Shown piece by piece: positions 24,557 through 34,624 of a DNA stretch of 56,525 bases. Position 1 is the stretch's first letter. Every line of letters starts with the position of its first letter. The position numbers were made by a program, and so were the translations under genes. This stretch comes from an uncultured Oscillospiraceae bacterium (GTDB lineage: Bacteria; Bacillota; Clostridia; Oscillospirales; Oscillospiraceae). The stretch covers positions 1 through 56,525 of the forward strand of contig CANQFV010000015.1 of NCBI GenBank assembly GCA_947599875.1, given 5' to 3'. The notes under the pieces are model-generated. The model did no database searches, had not been told where the DNA came from, and saw only the letters and a list, made by a program, of their open reading frames with translations.

Positions 24557-27500
24557 TTAATAGCCGGTACGGGGGAGGGGCTGCGTGGGCGCGTAAACTT
24601 TCGTTACCCACCGGGTCACTGCCTGAATCCACTGCCCGTTGTAGACGCCGCCCGCGTCTGCCTGGTTCACAAACTGGCTTGCGTTCTTGACCCAGGAGCC
24701 AACGGTACAGTCAATTTTCGGAGCCTCCACCTGACGGAAGTTGGCGGGGACCACTCCGAACACGAACATGACCTCGGTCACATACTCATTGGAAGCCAGC
24801 CTCAAAGCCGTGGGGGAGGCGTCAAGCACATAGTTTCTGCGGGTGTCGAGGCTGTCCGCGAGAACGAGGTAGTTATCCCCGCTGGTATTGGTCTTGTATA
24901 CCACCTTATAGTTGCCCACGGCGTTGTAGGTGCCGGTAGTCACCTTGGCAAGCCTCACCGCGTCCACGGGGATCATGTCACGCCAGTAGAAGGACGTGAG
25001 GGACGTGCTGGAGTTGTTCCCGATGTTGGAGAAGGTGTAGCGGATGTTCTGACCGGGCATGACCTCGGCATAGCCGGCCTTTTGGATGGACACGTTCGTG
25101 TAAAGGCTCTTGTTCTTCACGGCCACTTTTACGATCTGGCCGGAGTGTTCAATCTCCACCTCAATCGGGGTTTTGTCCAAGGCGTAGAAGTCCGCCGCCT
25201 TGGATTCCACGATTTTATATCTTCCCAGCGGCAGGGGCTTGGAGGTAGCGACGCCGTTTTTGTTGGTGACAACGGTATCCATCAGGTTGCCGGTACGGTA
25301 GTTGTAAATCTCAAATACCGTGCCGGGTATGAGTGTTCCGGCGGGCCAGCCGTTCATGGAGTTGTAGTCCGCGCTGGTCTTGGTTATCTGGATCTGGCCG
25401 GTGACGGGGGTGTTCTTCCAGGTGATAGTCGCACAACTGCCGTACTCGATGTATACGGTTTTAGGTTGTGTGTCAAGAATGTACCCCTCGGCGCACTCAA
25501 TCTCCCGGATGGTGTATTTTCCGTCCGCCAGCTCTTTATCAATGTAGACATAGCCGTTGTTGTCGCTCTGGTAGGTGCCGACAGGATTGCCCTTGGCGTC
25601 GCTCAAAAGGAAAGTGACGCCATAGATGCCCTTGCCGGTCACGCTGTCTACCTTGTGGATGAGTGCGCTGGCGGATTTTCTGTTGGTGATCTCCAGTGTG
25701 GCGGTCTGACCGTCCTTCACCTCGATGCGGTGGGGCGTGTCGTCCAGCTTATAGCCATCGGCGGCGGCAAGCTCCGTTACCACATACCACCCTTTTTCAG
25801 CCTCCGGCAGATAGATGACGCCGTTGGAATCCGTGGTGTACGTGCCGACGATCTCGCCGTTCATCTTACGGATTTCAAAGCGAACACCCTTTATTCTCGT
25901 GCCTGTCTCAGCGTCCTTCTTGATGATGGTAAGGCCGCCAACCTTAGTGTTGTAGACCACGATGGTCTGCGTATCTCCGGGGTTGACCACCACGGTCTGG
26001 CTCCGGGTCCCCTCGTCCATGACGTAGCCTTCGAGGGGCTTTGTCTCGGTGACTACCACCGTACCCACCACGCCGGGGATGCGAATTTCCCCGTTAGCGT
26101 CGGTTTTGTAGAGGCCCTTGCTGGACAGGTGACCGTAGTCCGCGTCCACGAAACTGCCATCGGAATAGGTGATCTCAAACTCCACGCCGGCAAGGGGTTC
26201 TCCCGTTTGCTTGTCCTTCTTCTGGACTATGAGCGTTCCCTCGGCCTTGTTATAGAAGCGGAGTGTCTGAGCCTCTCCAGCCTTGATCTCAATGGTTTTG
26301 GGCGTGGTGTCCAGCACATAGCCGTCCACGGTCTTGACCTCCCGCGCCACGACAGTGGAGCCGGGTTCCAAATCCCGGATAACGATGCGCCCAAATTCGT
26401 CGGTGATGTACTCACCGTTGGAGCCGCCAATGACCTTGCCAGAAGAATCCGTCACCAGGAAGGTGACGCCCTGCAAAGGCGTGGTCGTGCCATCAATGTA
26501 TTTCTCAATGACAAGCGACACCGTGGGGTCGTTTTCAAAGACGAGATCATTCCCGGCTCCGGTGCTCACGCTGTTGGAGCCGCTCCTGACAGTAATGACC
26601 TTGGGCGTGGGGTCCAGGACGTACCCTTTGGGGACGCCGCTCTCATGCACGATGAGGGTAGTGCCGGGGATGAGACCGGTGACAGTCACCGTACCGTCCT
26701 TGCCGGTAACGTACTTTCCCAGCAGGTTGCCGTAGCTGTCTCTCACGGTAAACTCCGCGCCGGAAACGGGCTTCCCGGTGACGGAATCCAGCTTTGTGAT
26801 GGTGAGGGAAACCAGCGGCTCGTTACGGAACACCAGCGTCTGAGTGTCCTCCGCGTTGACGGTGACGGTCTGCGTCTTAGGGTCAATGACATAGCCGGGA
26901 GCCGCCTCCAGCTCTTTTGCCACGATGGTCCCCACCACGCCGTAGACGCGAATCTCGCCGTTCTCATCGGTGACGTATATTCCCTTGCTGGACATATGGC
27001 CGTTGTCATAGTCCACGAAGCTGCCGTCCGCGTAGGTCAGCTGGAACTTTGCCCCGGAGAGAAGCGCCCCTGTCACGGAGTCCTTCTTCTGGATCACCAG
27101 CGTCCCCTTGGCCTTGTTGTAGAAGCGGAGTGTCTGGACCTCGCCCTCCTTGATGAGAATGGACTTGGGGGTGGTGTCCAGCACAAAGCCGTCCAGTGTT
27201 TTGATCTCTTTTGCCACGACGGTGGTGCCGGGGGTCAGGTCCTCTATGACGATCCTACCGTTTTCATCGGTGATGTACTCGCCATTGGATTTGCCTACCA
27301 CTGCGCCGGAGGAATCCGTCACGAGGAAGGTGACGCCCTTGAGGGGCGTCGTGGTCCCCTCGATGTACTTCTCAATGACCAAAGTCGTGGACGGCGTGTT
27401 CGTGAAATACAACGTCTGCGTGTCGTTGGGATCGACTACCACGGTCTGGGGCCGGTTGTCCATGGTGTAGCCGGGGAGCGCCACCGTTTCAGTGACCACC

Positions 27501-30500
27501 AGCGTACCCACCACACCGTGGAGGACAATTTGGCCGTCCTTGTTGGTAAAGTAAATCCCGTTGCTGCTGAGCCTGCCGTTTTCATCGGGCACAAACTCGC
27601 CGGACGCGGTGGTTATCCTGAACTGTACGCCCTCCAAGGGCTTTCCGGTTCGGGAGTCCCGCTTGTCCACAATGAGCGTACCGGCCTTGGAATTCTTGAC
27701 GGTGACGATTTGCGTATCCCCGCCGTTACCAATGACCACGTTTGTGGAGGCCGCGTCCATAACGTACCCGTCAGGGGCCTTCAGCTCGGTGAGGACGTAG
27801 GTGCCGGGGGCAAGATTGCTGACCTTTATTTCCCCGTTGGAACCGGTTGTAAAGATGCCGTTCTGCGTCAGAGTGCTTGTGCCAATAACGCCGTTCAGCC
27901 CGACCTCACAGCCGGCGGAGGTGGTGATCCTGAATTCCGCGCCGGAAAGGGGCTTGCCGGTGGCGCTGTCCACCTTCTTGACGACGATTGCGCCCTTGGG
28001 CTGATTGCGGAAGGTCAGGCTTACAACTCTGCCCTCCTTAATTTGCGCCGTCTGGCTCTGGCTGTCGATAATGAAGCCCGCGGGAGCTCTCGTCTCGGTG
28101 ACGATCACACTCTTTCCGGGCTTCAGACCGGTCAAGCGTATCTCGCCCTTCTCGTCTGTGGTAAAGAGGCCGTTGCTGTCCCCGATGAGCGTCCCGTCCG
28201 CGTAGGTGATTTTGAACTCCGCGCCGGGGAGGGTGACGGAAGGATTGACGGAGCACACCTTTCTGACGAGCAGCATCCCGTCAGGGGAGTTGAGGAAGCG
28301 GACCGTGACGACACTCTGCTCCCCGTTGTCCGCCAGCAGGATCGTCTCGGAGGACTGGATGATGTTGTACCCATCAGCCGGATCGATCTCCTCCACGATG
28401 TAGGTGCCGGGGTTGAGTCCCGTCCACATGGCTACGCCGTTCTTGCCCGTGACCTTGGAGCCAATGACCGTGCCGCCAGTGCCGGAGGTGCCGCCAAGAT
28501 AGCGGAGCTGGAAGGTGCAGCCTGCAAGGGCCTCGCCGGTGACGCTGTCATACTTCTCAACTACAATCGCGTTCTTGGGGGTGTTCTCGAAGGTGACGGT
28601 CTTGCTCTCGCCGCCTCTGATGTAGAACTCCTGCGTAAAGGGTTCCTTCATCGTGTAGCCCGCGGCGGGCTCCAGCTCCGTCACTCTGTACCAGCCGTCT
28701 CTCAGCTCGTCCACGAAGAACTGCCCGTTGGAATCTGAGTAGAATGTCCCAAGGTCGTTAAGCTCCCCCGTGGTCGTGCTGTTACTGCCGTACCAAACCT
28801 CGAACTTTGCTCCCTCAATGGGGCTGCCAGTCACGCTGTCAATTTTGTTGACCGTGAGGGTGGGCTTCTTGTGGTTCTCGAAGTAGACGGTATGGTCCCT
28901 ATTGGAGTACAGCGTCACAAGCTGGCTATCCGCGTCCATGAGGTAAGGTGACGGGACGTACTTCTCGGTGATCTCATAGACGCCGGGGAGAAGGTTTTCA
29001 AGGACCGCCCTGCCGTCCTTGTCCGTCTTGACCTCATCCACACTGTGACCGTCTGCCGCCCGGACCTCAAAGACGGTTCCGGGTACGGGCTCGCCGGTGT
29101 CGGCGTCGCGTTTGACGATGATGAGGTTGGGCTTCTGGGCGTTGCTGACAACCAACTGCGCCTGCCTGCCGGGGACAAGCTCAACATGGTATTCAAGGGG
29201 ATTGCGGACATACCCCTCCGGGGCGGTCATCTCCAAGACGGAGTAAATGCCCGGCTCCAAGTCGTCAATGACGATCTCGCCGTTGGTGTCCGTAATACGG
29301 TCGAGATAGTGTGTGCCTTCCGCAACCTTGGCGATGCGGAAGGTCGCGCCGGGAAGCCGCTTGCCCGTGAGACTGTCCAGTTTCACAAGGCGGAAGGTGG
29401 GCTTGCGGGTGTTTGTGAATACAAACTGCGCGTACTCACCGCCCTCGATCTTGATGATCCGCTGTGCATCGTCAATGAGATACCCGTCCGGGGCGGCCAG
29501 CTCCTCCACGGTGTATGAGCCGGGTTCAAGGCCGGAGAGGTCTATCTCACCATTGGCGTCGGTGGTGTACTCCTGAGAGAAATCCCCGCCCACCTGGGTG
29601 ATACGGAACTTGGCGTTTGCCAGCGGTTTGAAGGTCTGGCTGTCCAGCTTAACGAGGTAGATGCCGGGTTTTACATAGTTCAAAAAAATCAACGTGCCAG
29701 TTTGACCGGCTGCAAGCTCGATTTCCTGCGGGGTGCTGTTCAGCACATGGGTGTCCGGCGCGGCAACCTCTTTCACAAGATAAGTGCCGGGTGTCAGGTC
29801 ATAGAGCAGAATTTCTCCGTTGGCGTCGGTGGTGTAGGTGCCGATCAGCTCGGAATCCCGGTAGACCTCAAAGGTGGTGTCCGGGAGAGGCTTCTTTGTC
29901 TGTGCGTCGTACTTGACGATCCGCAGGGCGGGACGCTTCTCGTTCACCACGATGAGCGTGGAAGTCTCGCCGGGGTAGAGCTTGACGTGATGCTCGGTGG
30001 AATCGAGGACGTACCCCTCCGGGGCGTTCAGCTCCTGAACGGAGTACATACCAGCCTCCAGCCCCTCCAGCGTGATGCGCCCCTGGGCATCCGTGACCTT
30101 ATCTATATAATGGTCCGGGTCATTGATGGGAGCGATCCTGAAGGTGGCGCCTGCAAGGGGCTTCCCGTCGTGGGCATCATACTTCTCCAGAATGAGGACG
30201 GGCCGCTTGGTGTCGGTAAACACGAACTCCGCGTTTTCGCCGGCAACAAGCTCTATGACACGTCTGGCCTCGTCAATGAGATACCCGTCCGGGGCGGAGA
30301 TCTCCACCACCTCATAAGCGCAGGGGTCAAGCTCGGACAGGTCGATCTCCCCGCTGGCATCTGTGGTGTACTCCTTGGAGAAGTCCCCGCCGATCTTGGA
30401 AATGCGGAACTTTGCCCCGGCCAGGGGCTGCATGGTCTGGCTGTCCAGCTTGACAAGGTGGATGCCGGGTTTTACAAGGTTGAGGAAGGTCAGGGTGTGC

Positions 30501-32686
30501 CTGCCGCTCCCGGCCTCGATCTCTATCTCCTGGGGCGTGGAGTTGACCACATACCCCTTGGCCGCGATCTCCTTCACAAGATACGTGCCGGGGTCAAGAC
30601 TGGAAAGCTCGATTTTGCCGCTGGCATCGGTGGTGTAGGAGCCCAGGAGCTGCCCGTCGTGGTAGACCTCAAAGGTCACGTCCGGCACGGGCTTCATCGT
30701 CTGAGCGTCGTACTTCAGGATGGTGAGCGACGGCTTCTCGGCGTTGGTGACGGTGATGCGGGGGTCGTCTGTGGTGGCGGGGTCGTAGTTATCCACATAG
30801 ACGCCGTACTCCCGTCCGTCCGCCACATACCCCTCCGGCGCGGCCACTTCCTTGATGGTGTAATATCCCGTCGTCACGCCGGGGACGTAGGCGAGGCCGT
30901 TGTCGTTGGTGGTGACGGTGGTGACAAGCTGGCCGTTGCGGTAGACCTCGAAGGTAGCATCGGGGAGGCTCCTCAGATTGTTCTCATCGCACTTGTATAT
31001 CTCAATGGTGGGCTTTCGGACGTTGTTGAAGGTGAGGGTGATGTCTTGGGTTCCGTCCCAATTCACGGTCTGCGGAGTGGAGTTCAGCTCGTAACCCTCC
31101 GGAGCCGTCACCTCATAGACCTTGTAACTGCCAAGGGGCAGGGTTTCAACGTCCATCACAATGGACCCCGCCTGATCCGTTGTAGCGGTGGTGTAATAGT
31201 CCCCGTCGATCTGTTCAAAGGCAATGACGGCATCCCGAAGGGAGTAGCCGGTTTGGGCATCCACCTTTTTCACAGTCAGCTTCGGCCCCAGCGGGTCCTG
31301 AACGGTAACATCTGTGATCTGGTTGGCAATCACCGTGACCTTTTGCGGCTCCACGACCATATATCCTGCGGGGGCCTGCGTCTCGGTCAGGGTGTATTCC
31401 ACATTGGGGTCAAGCAACTCCCAAAGGATAACGCCGTTCTCATTTGTTTCACCGGTCTTGGAGCTGCCATCGGAGCCGGAGAGGATAAACTTCGCCCCGG
31501 CCAGCGGCTGGCCCGCCTCATCCGTCTTGGTGACACGCAGGGAGCCCTTTTCAGTTTCCTCGCCGCCCCAGCTGAGACTGCCCTTGGCGGTCAGATTGCC
31601 CTTGGAGGGGTCGGCAATGATGTAGCTCTGCTGGGTGGAGTTTTTGTTGTAGGCCAGATAGATCTGGTACTGCATGACGTATGCGACGCAGCAAACGGTG
31701 ATCTCGCCGCTGTTCTTCGCGGCCTCCACCGGGATGCACAGCTTAGCTCGGTTGGAATACTCAAAGCCGTTGCCCATAAGGTCGTAATATCTCACGTCCG
31801 TGGGCAGGACCCATGTGGATTTTCCGCCGTAATTGCCCTTGCCCAGCTCCACGTTATCCAGAGAGGCGAAGATGGTCCCTTCGGGCGCTCCCTCGGCCCA
31901 CAGCTCAATGTTGTACCCGGAGTAGTAGGTGGAGGTGGCGGAGGCGAAGGTGAACTCGCGCGTGTAGTATTCCTTGCCGCCGATGGTTTCCTTTTTGATG
32001 CCATACTGCCCGGATTCGGCGGCTTTTTCGAGCGTCATATTGGAGGGCAGGGCCACATTTGCACCCAGCGACTCCTCCTCGGCACGGACGATCATTCCGG
32101 TTTTGGGAACACCGCTCCAATTCGCTGACTCACAGATGAGCTGCAAGGTCCTGAACACCCTGATCTGCTGCTCATCGCCCACCGGCTGCGGGACAGTTTC
32201 CCGACCATTGGTGTACTTCGTACCTTCTACGGCAAGCTGCCCCAGGGTGGCCCATATGGCAAGCTGGGTGGCGTAGGCGTATTCCTCCTCGGTGAGTCCC
32301 TTCAATAAGGACTCCTTGGGGTAGCGCCCAAGGAAGGTTTCGAGACTGTGCTGGGGATAGCTTTGCGCAAAGGCCGCCGCCGTTTCGGGGTTGGCATCGT
32401 AAACTCCGCGAATCTCCAGATTCCCGGAGCTGTACTTGAGGCCGTGGTCGATGCAATAGGCGGGCCCTGTGAGGCCGTCATTGGTGGTGTACTCGGCGTA
32501 GGAAGCGCCCAGGCGCGTACCCTTGTCGGTGGTAAGGAAGTGATTGCGGTCCACCGCTTTCACGGTGCAGGTCTTGCTCCCGTCCGCGATGGTCTGGGCG
32601 TTGGCCCCGTGGGGCATCAGGCCCACGACCATGACCACGGCGAGGGCCAACGCAAGAAATCTTTTCACTTTCCGTGTTTTTTCCAT
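24557..32686 (-). CDS. Giant thioester-domain / SpaA (Cna-B) repeat surface adhesin
   Basis: 2,709 residues. The start at ATG 32686 follows GAAAGGAG. A signal peptide (1-30, ending HGANA) precedes a thioester domain: Cys78 in AYCIDHG and Gln141 in YATQLAIW should form an internal thioester that can bind host amines covalently. After a stem to about residue 380 I count 23 Cna-B/SpaA repeats of about 90 residues. Each begins with xVxKxD, has an E in E-x-APxGY and ends with F-x-N, the Lys/Glu/Asn set for isopeptide bonds. A different domain (MPGQNIRYTFSNIGNNSSTS) follows. The chain ends PLPRTGY: a sortase motif without the usual hydrophobic segment and basic tail. The sortase and transglutaminase-fold genes lie just upstream. 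Confidence 0.93.
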   Translation of the reverse strand: MEKTRKVKRFLALALAVVMVVGLMPHGANAQTIADGSKTCTVKAVDRNHFLTTDKGTRLGASYAEYTTNDGLTGPAYCIDHGLKYSSGNLEIRGVYDANPETAAAFAQSYPQHSLETFLGRYPKESLLKGLTEEEYAYATQLAIWATLGQLAVEGTKYTNGRETVPQPVGDEQQIRVFRTLQLICESANWSGVPKTGMIVRAEEESLGANVALPSNMTLEKAAESGQYGIKKETIGGKEYYTREFTFASATSTYYSGYNIELWAEGAPEGTIFASLDNVELGKGNYGGKSTWVLPTDVRYYDLMGNGFEYSNRAKLCIPVEAAKNSGEITVCCVAYVMQYQIYLAYNKNSTQQSYIIADPSKGNLTAKGSLSWGGEETEKGSLRVTKTDEAGQPLAGAKFILSGSDGSSKTGETNENGVILWELLDPNVEYTLTETQAPAGYMVVEPQKVTVIANQITDVTVQDPLGPKLTVKKVDAQTGYSLRDAVIAFEQIDGDYYTTATTDQAGSIVMDVETLPLGSYKVYEVTAPEGYELNSTPQTVNWDGTQDITLTFNNVRKPTIEIYKCDENNLRSLPDATFEVYRNGQLVTTVTTNDNGLAYVPGVTTGYYTIKEVAAPEGYVADGREYGVYVDNYDPATTDDPRITVTNAEKPSLTILKYDAQTMKPVPDVTFEVYHDGQLLGSYTTDASGKIELSSLDPGTYLVKEIAAKGYVVNSTPQEIEIEAGSGRHTLTFLNLVKPGIHLVKLDSQTMQPLAGAKFRISKIGGDFSKEYTTDASGEIDLSELDPCAYEVVEISAPDGYLIDEARRVIELVAGENAEFVFTDTKRPVLILEKYDAHDGKPLAGATFRIAPINDPDHYIDKVTDAQGRITLEGLEAGMYSVQELNAPEGYVLDSTEHHVKLYPGETSTLIVVNEKRPALRIVKYDAQTKKPLPDTTFEVYRDSELIGTYTTDANGEILLYDLTPGTYLVKEVAAPDTHVLNSTPQEIELAAGQTGTLIFLNYVKPGIYLVKLDSQTFKPLANAKFRITQVGGDFSQEYTTDANGEIDLSGLEPGSYTVEELAAPDGYLIDDAQRIIKIEGGEYAQFVFTNTRKPTFRLVKLDSLTGKRLPGATFRIAKVAEGTHYLDRITDTNGEIVIDDLEPGIYSVLEMTAPEGYVRNPLEYHVELVPGRQAQLVVSNAQKPNLIIVKRDADTGEPVPGTVFEVRAADGHSVDEVKTDKDGRAVLENLLPGVYEITEKYVPSPYLMDADSQLVTLYSNRDHTVYFENHKKPTLTVNKIDSVTGSPIEGAKFEVWYGSNSTTTGELNDLGTFYSDSNGQFFVDELRDGWYRVTELEPAAGYTMKEPFTQEFYIRGGESKTVTFENTPKNAIVVEKYDSVTGEALAGCTFQLRYLGGTSGTGGTVIGSKVTGKNGVAMWTGLNPGTYIVEEIDPADGYNIIQSSETILLADNGEQSVVTVRFLNSPDGMLLVRKVCSVNPSVTLPGAEFKITYADGTLIGDSNGLFTTDEKGEIRLTGLKPGKSVIVTETRAPAGFIIDSQSQTAQIKEGRVVSLTFRNQPKGAIVVKKVDSATGKPLSGAEFRITTSAGCEVGLNGVIGTSTLTQNGIFTTGSNGEIKVSNLAPGTYVLTELKAPDGYVMDAASTNVVIGNGGDTQIVTVKNSKAGTLIVDKRDSRTGKPLEGVQFRITTASGEFVPDENGRLSSNGIYFTNKDGQIVLHGVVGTLVVTETVALPGYTMDNRPQTVVVDPNDTQTLYFTNTPSTTLVIEKYIEGTTTPLKGVTFLVTDSSGAVVGKSNGEYITDENGRIVIEDLTPGTTVVAKEIKTLDGFVLDTTPKSILIKEGEVQTLRFYNKAKGTLVIQKKDSVTGALLSGAKFQLTYADGSFVDYDNGHMSSKGIYVTDENGEIRVYGVVGTIVAKELEAAPGYVIDPKTQTVTVNAEDTQTLVFRNEPLVSLTITKLDSVTGKPVSGAEFTVRDSYGNLLGKYVTGKDGTVTVTGLIPGTTLIVHESGVPKGYVLDPTPKVITVRSGSNSVSTGAGNDLVFENDPTVSLVIEKYIDGTTTPLQGVTFLVTDSSGKVIGGSNGEYITDEFGRIVIRDLEPGSTVVAREVKTVDGYVLDTTPKTIEIKAGEAQTLRFYNKAEGTLIVQKKDKQTGEPLAGVEFEITYSDGSFVDADYGHLSSKGLYKTDANGEIRIPGVVGTVVVTETKPLEGYVMDEGTRSQTVVVNPGDTQTIVVYNTKVGGLTIIKKDAETGTRIKGVRFEIRKMNGEIVGTYTTDSNGVIYLPEAEKGWYVVTELAAADGYKLDDTPHRIEVKDGQTATLEITNRKSASALIHKVDSVTGKGIYGVTFLLSDAKGNPVGTYQSDNNGYVYIDKELADGKYTIREIECAEGYILDTQPKTVYIEYGSCATITWKNTPVTGQIQITKTSADYNSMNGWPAGTLIPGTVFEIYNYRTGNLMDTVVTNKNGVATSKPLPLGRYKIVESKAADFYALDKTPIEVEIEHSGQIVKVAVKNKSLYTNVSIQKAGYAEVMPGQNIRYTFSNIGNNSSTSLTSFYWRDMIPVDAVRLAKVTTGTYNAVGNYKVVYKTNTSGDNYLVLADSLDTRRNYVLDASPTALRLASNEYVTEVMFVFGVVPANFRQVEAPKIDCTVGSWVKNASQFVNQADAGGVYNGQWIQAVTRWVTKVYAPTQPLPRTGY

Positions 32687-32711
32687 AATTTCTCCTTTCA
32701 AAGTTTTGCAT

Positions 32712-32743
32712 AAAAAACGGCGTCGGATTTCTCCAACGCCGTT
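32712..32743 (-). terminator. Intrinsic terminator just upstream of the adhesin gene
   Basis: On the minus strand AACGGCGT pairs with ACGCCGTT around a 12-base loop and is followed by six Ts. The adhesin ribosome site starts about 15 bases later, so transcripts from the transglutaminase promoter must read through it. A TATAAT at 32750-32755 has no good -35, so an overlapping promoter is uncertain. Confidence 0.8.
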
Positions 32744-32763
32744 TGACGGATTATATTGTATGG

Positions 32764-33750
32764 TTATTTAGTTGAGCCGGGGACGAGGATCTCTTTTGCG
32801 AATGTGATGCGGTCCCCGTCCTCTATCTTGTACGTGGAGCCCTGCATCTCCGAGGGGTCATACAGAACAGCTTGGTATGGCCGCACGGAGGGATCATTTC
32901 CCACGTCCACTCCGCTCACGTCCACGCTCCACCATTGGCCGTCCACATAGACCTCGTTCCATTGATGGGTACTGCTTTGGACATACACGCAGGGGATGCC
33001 GGCCATGTCGCAGAGGAACTGGAAGTTAAAGGCGTAGGCCATGCAGTTGCCGGACTTCACGCTGTCCGACACAAGGACCGTGCTGGGTGTGGGTGACACT
33101 CCAGCCTTGTACGTCAGCCGGTCGCAGACATAGAAGGCGATCTGACGGACCTTCTCCTTGTCCGTGAGCCCTGACAGGGAGCTTATGAACGGTTCACAGT
33201 ATTTCGCCGCCGCCTCATATGCTGTCGGGTGGATGGAGGTGAAGTGGTAATTTCCATTGCCGTCCGATTCCAGATGATATACCGTCCAATCGCCAATCTC
33301 GGTTATGACCGACCTCATGGCATCGCGGGTTTCCGGGGACATGGGGATGGGCGTGGAGTCCCTGCCAGTGACGATGGCCTGCCGGATGGCGTTGAATGCC
33401 TCGCGGGTGTAAGCGTCGGTGAAGATGGCGGGATTGGCGATGCTGGCATCGTCAATGACCTGCTCCTCCGGCGCCACGCCGGTGTAGGGCCTGTCCGACT
33501 CGATCTGTACGGTCCGCTCCTCCTCGTTCCAATAGACATTGAAGCCCACTACCTGCCCCACGTCCCGGAGCATGACGTAATTGCTCCCGCCAATGAGGTA
33601 TGCCGGCAGCTCCACCTGCTCGCCGTCCACATAGAACGTGTTCGTGCTTCTCTCCGCCATCACCCCGGCGGCGTAAGCGGCAGTCCCGCCACAGATGGCC
33701 GCGCCAAGGGCAAAGCAGACAATTCCGTAAAGAATGGTTCCTTTTTTCAT
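32764..33750 (-). CDS. Secreted protein: copper amine oxidase-like N-domain plus transglutaminase-like domain
   Basis: A 328-residue protein. An N-terminal hydrophobic segment (residues 5-28) is a signal peptide or anchor. Residues about 38-95 (FYVDGEQVELPAYLIGGSNY, VMLRDVGQVVGFNVYWNEEE) match the copper amine oxidase N-terminal-like domain common in Firmicute exoproteins. Residues about 190-300 form a transglutaminase-fold domain with the catalytic set Cys in SGNCMAYAFNFQ, His in STHQWNEVYVDG and Asp in WWSVDVSGVDVG. It could act as a cysteine protease or cross-linking enzyme on the adhesin or cell wall. It has its own sigma-A promoter inside the sortase gene end, and a terminator follows it. 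Confidence 0.85.
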   Translation of the reverse strand: MKKGTILYGIVCFALGAAICGGTAAYAAGVMAERSTNTFYVDGEQVELPAYLIGGSNYVMLRDVGQVVGFNVYWNEEERTVQIESDRPYTGVAPEEQVIDDASIANPAIFTDAYTREAFNAIRQAIVTGRDSTPIPMSPETRDAMRSVITEIGDWTVYHLESDGNGNYHFTSIHPTAYEAAAKYCEPFISSLSGLTDKEKVRQIAFYVCDRLTYKAGVSPTPSTVLVSDSVKSGNCMAYAFNFQFLCDMAGIPCVYVQSSTHQWNEVYVDGQWWSVDVSGVDVGNDPSVRPYQAVLYDPSEMQGSTYKIEDGDRITFAKEILVPGSTK

Positions 33751-33783
33751 CGGTGTACCCTCCTTAATATGTTTTATGGCTAT

Positions 33784-33812
33784 ATTATACAGCCCATCAG
33801 GAGGGTTGTCAA
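33784..33812 (-). promoter_or_regulatory. Sigma-A promoter for the transglutaminase-like gene
   Basis: TTGACA (33812-33807) and TATAAT (33789-33784) are both perfect consensus with a 17-bp spacer. The site sits just after the sortase stop codon. An AAGGAGGGT ribosome site and ATG 33750 follow. It is the strongest promoter visible inside the ICE and may also drive the adhesin by read-through. Confidence 0.85.
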
Positions 33813-33814
33813 AG

Positions 33815-34624
33815 TTATGAGATTTCGATTGCGGTGACGCACCAGCGGTAGGGCCGCTCGTTCATCACGCAGGTGTAGAGGGTAATTTGATTATTGGGCG
33901 TTGCCGCCGTGCCGCTTGTATCTGTTTCCTGCACCTTTTCGATACTCACAACGGCGTAAGTCCTTGTACCCAGCTTGGTGGTGAGGGTGATGGTATCTCC
34001 GGCTGTCAATGTGTGAATCTTTCCGAAGATCGCGTTGGTGCCTCTGTTGTGCGCCGCCAAGCACACGTTGCCATCCCAAATACTCGTATCCGAGAAGTGG
34101 GCGGCCCCTTTTGCCATGGACGCTGTGCTGGTCCCCTCATAGATTTTCGTGTTCACGCCAATGGCGGGAATGGTCAGCGTCCCCAGGGAGCCGTCCGAAT
34201 ACTTGAGGCTGCTCGTCACCTCGGTAAAACCGGCCCCGGTGTAAGAGCGGGTATTTCCAGTCACGGTGTTTGAGGTACTGCCGGAGGTCGCGCCTCCACT
34301 TATGGCGGGAGGGACGACATTGGCACTGCTCCCGTTGACCATCGCCCCGCTGTTGGTCATATATCCGGGGGCGAGATTCGGGGTCAGGGGATAACCCGTG
34401 TTCAGGGTGTACGCGCTGGCGCTCCCAAAGGAGGGAGGGACAAGAGCGGCGTTCTTACTCGCGTCCACGTTCATATCCGGCTCGTTGGTGTAAACGATCT
34501 CAATGGACGTGTCCTCACCGTACTCGCAGCCGGGGCCGTCAATATCATATTCCAGCGCAAAGGCGGGAACGGCCAGCGCCACGACCGTACACAGAGTTGT
34601 AAGCATAGTGATTATCTTTTTCAT
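33815..34624 (-). CDS. Sortase (transpeptidase) of the ICE surface module
   Basis: A 269-residue protein. The signal peptide (1-23, ending AFALE) is followed by a long Ser/Asn/Pro-rich linker (about 25-145) and then a sortase fold. LGTLTIPAIGVNTKIYEG starts the beta barrel, His192 is in LAAHNRG, Cys252 in TLYTCVM and Arg260 in RPYRW, giving the full catalytic triad. Class cannot be set safely; the layout resembles class D-like sortases of Clostridia. The likely substrate is the LPRTG motif of the adhesin two genes downstream. Its start codon shares one base with the stop of the stalk-protein gene, so the two are co-translated. Confidence 0.9.
   Translation of the reverse strand: MKKIITMLTTLCTVVALAVPAFALEYDIDGPGCEYGEDTSIEIVYTNEPDMNVDASKNAALVPPSFGSASAYTLNTGYPLTPNLAPGYMTNSGAMVNGSSANVVPPAISGGATSGSTSNTVTGNTRSYTGAGFTEVTSSLKYSDGSLGTLTIPAIGVNTKIYEGTSTASMAKGAAHFSDTSIWDGNVCLAAHNRGTNAIFGKIHTLTAGDTITLTTKLGTRTYAVVSIEKVQETDTSGTAATPNNQITLYTCVMNERPYRWCVTAIEIS

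Noticed and set aside
25082-28738. 1,218-residue open frame on the plus strand opposite the adhesin gene
   Set aside because: It mirrors the GC-rich repeat codons of the adhesin, has no ribosome site and no family pattern. The same applies to 29,702-32,128.
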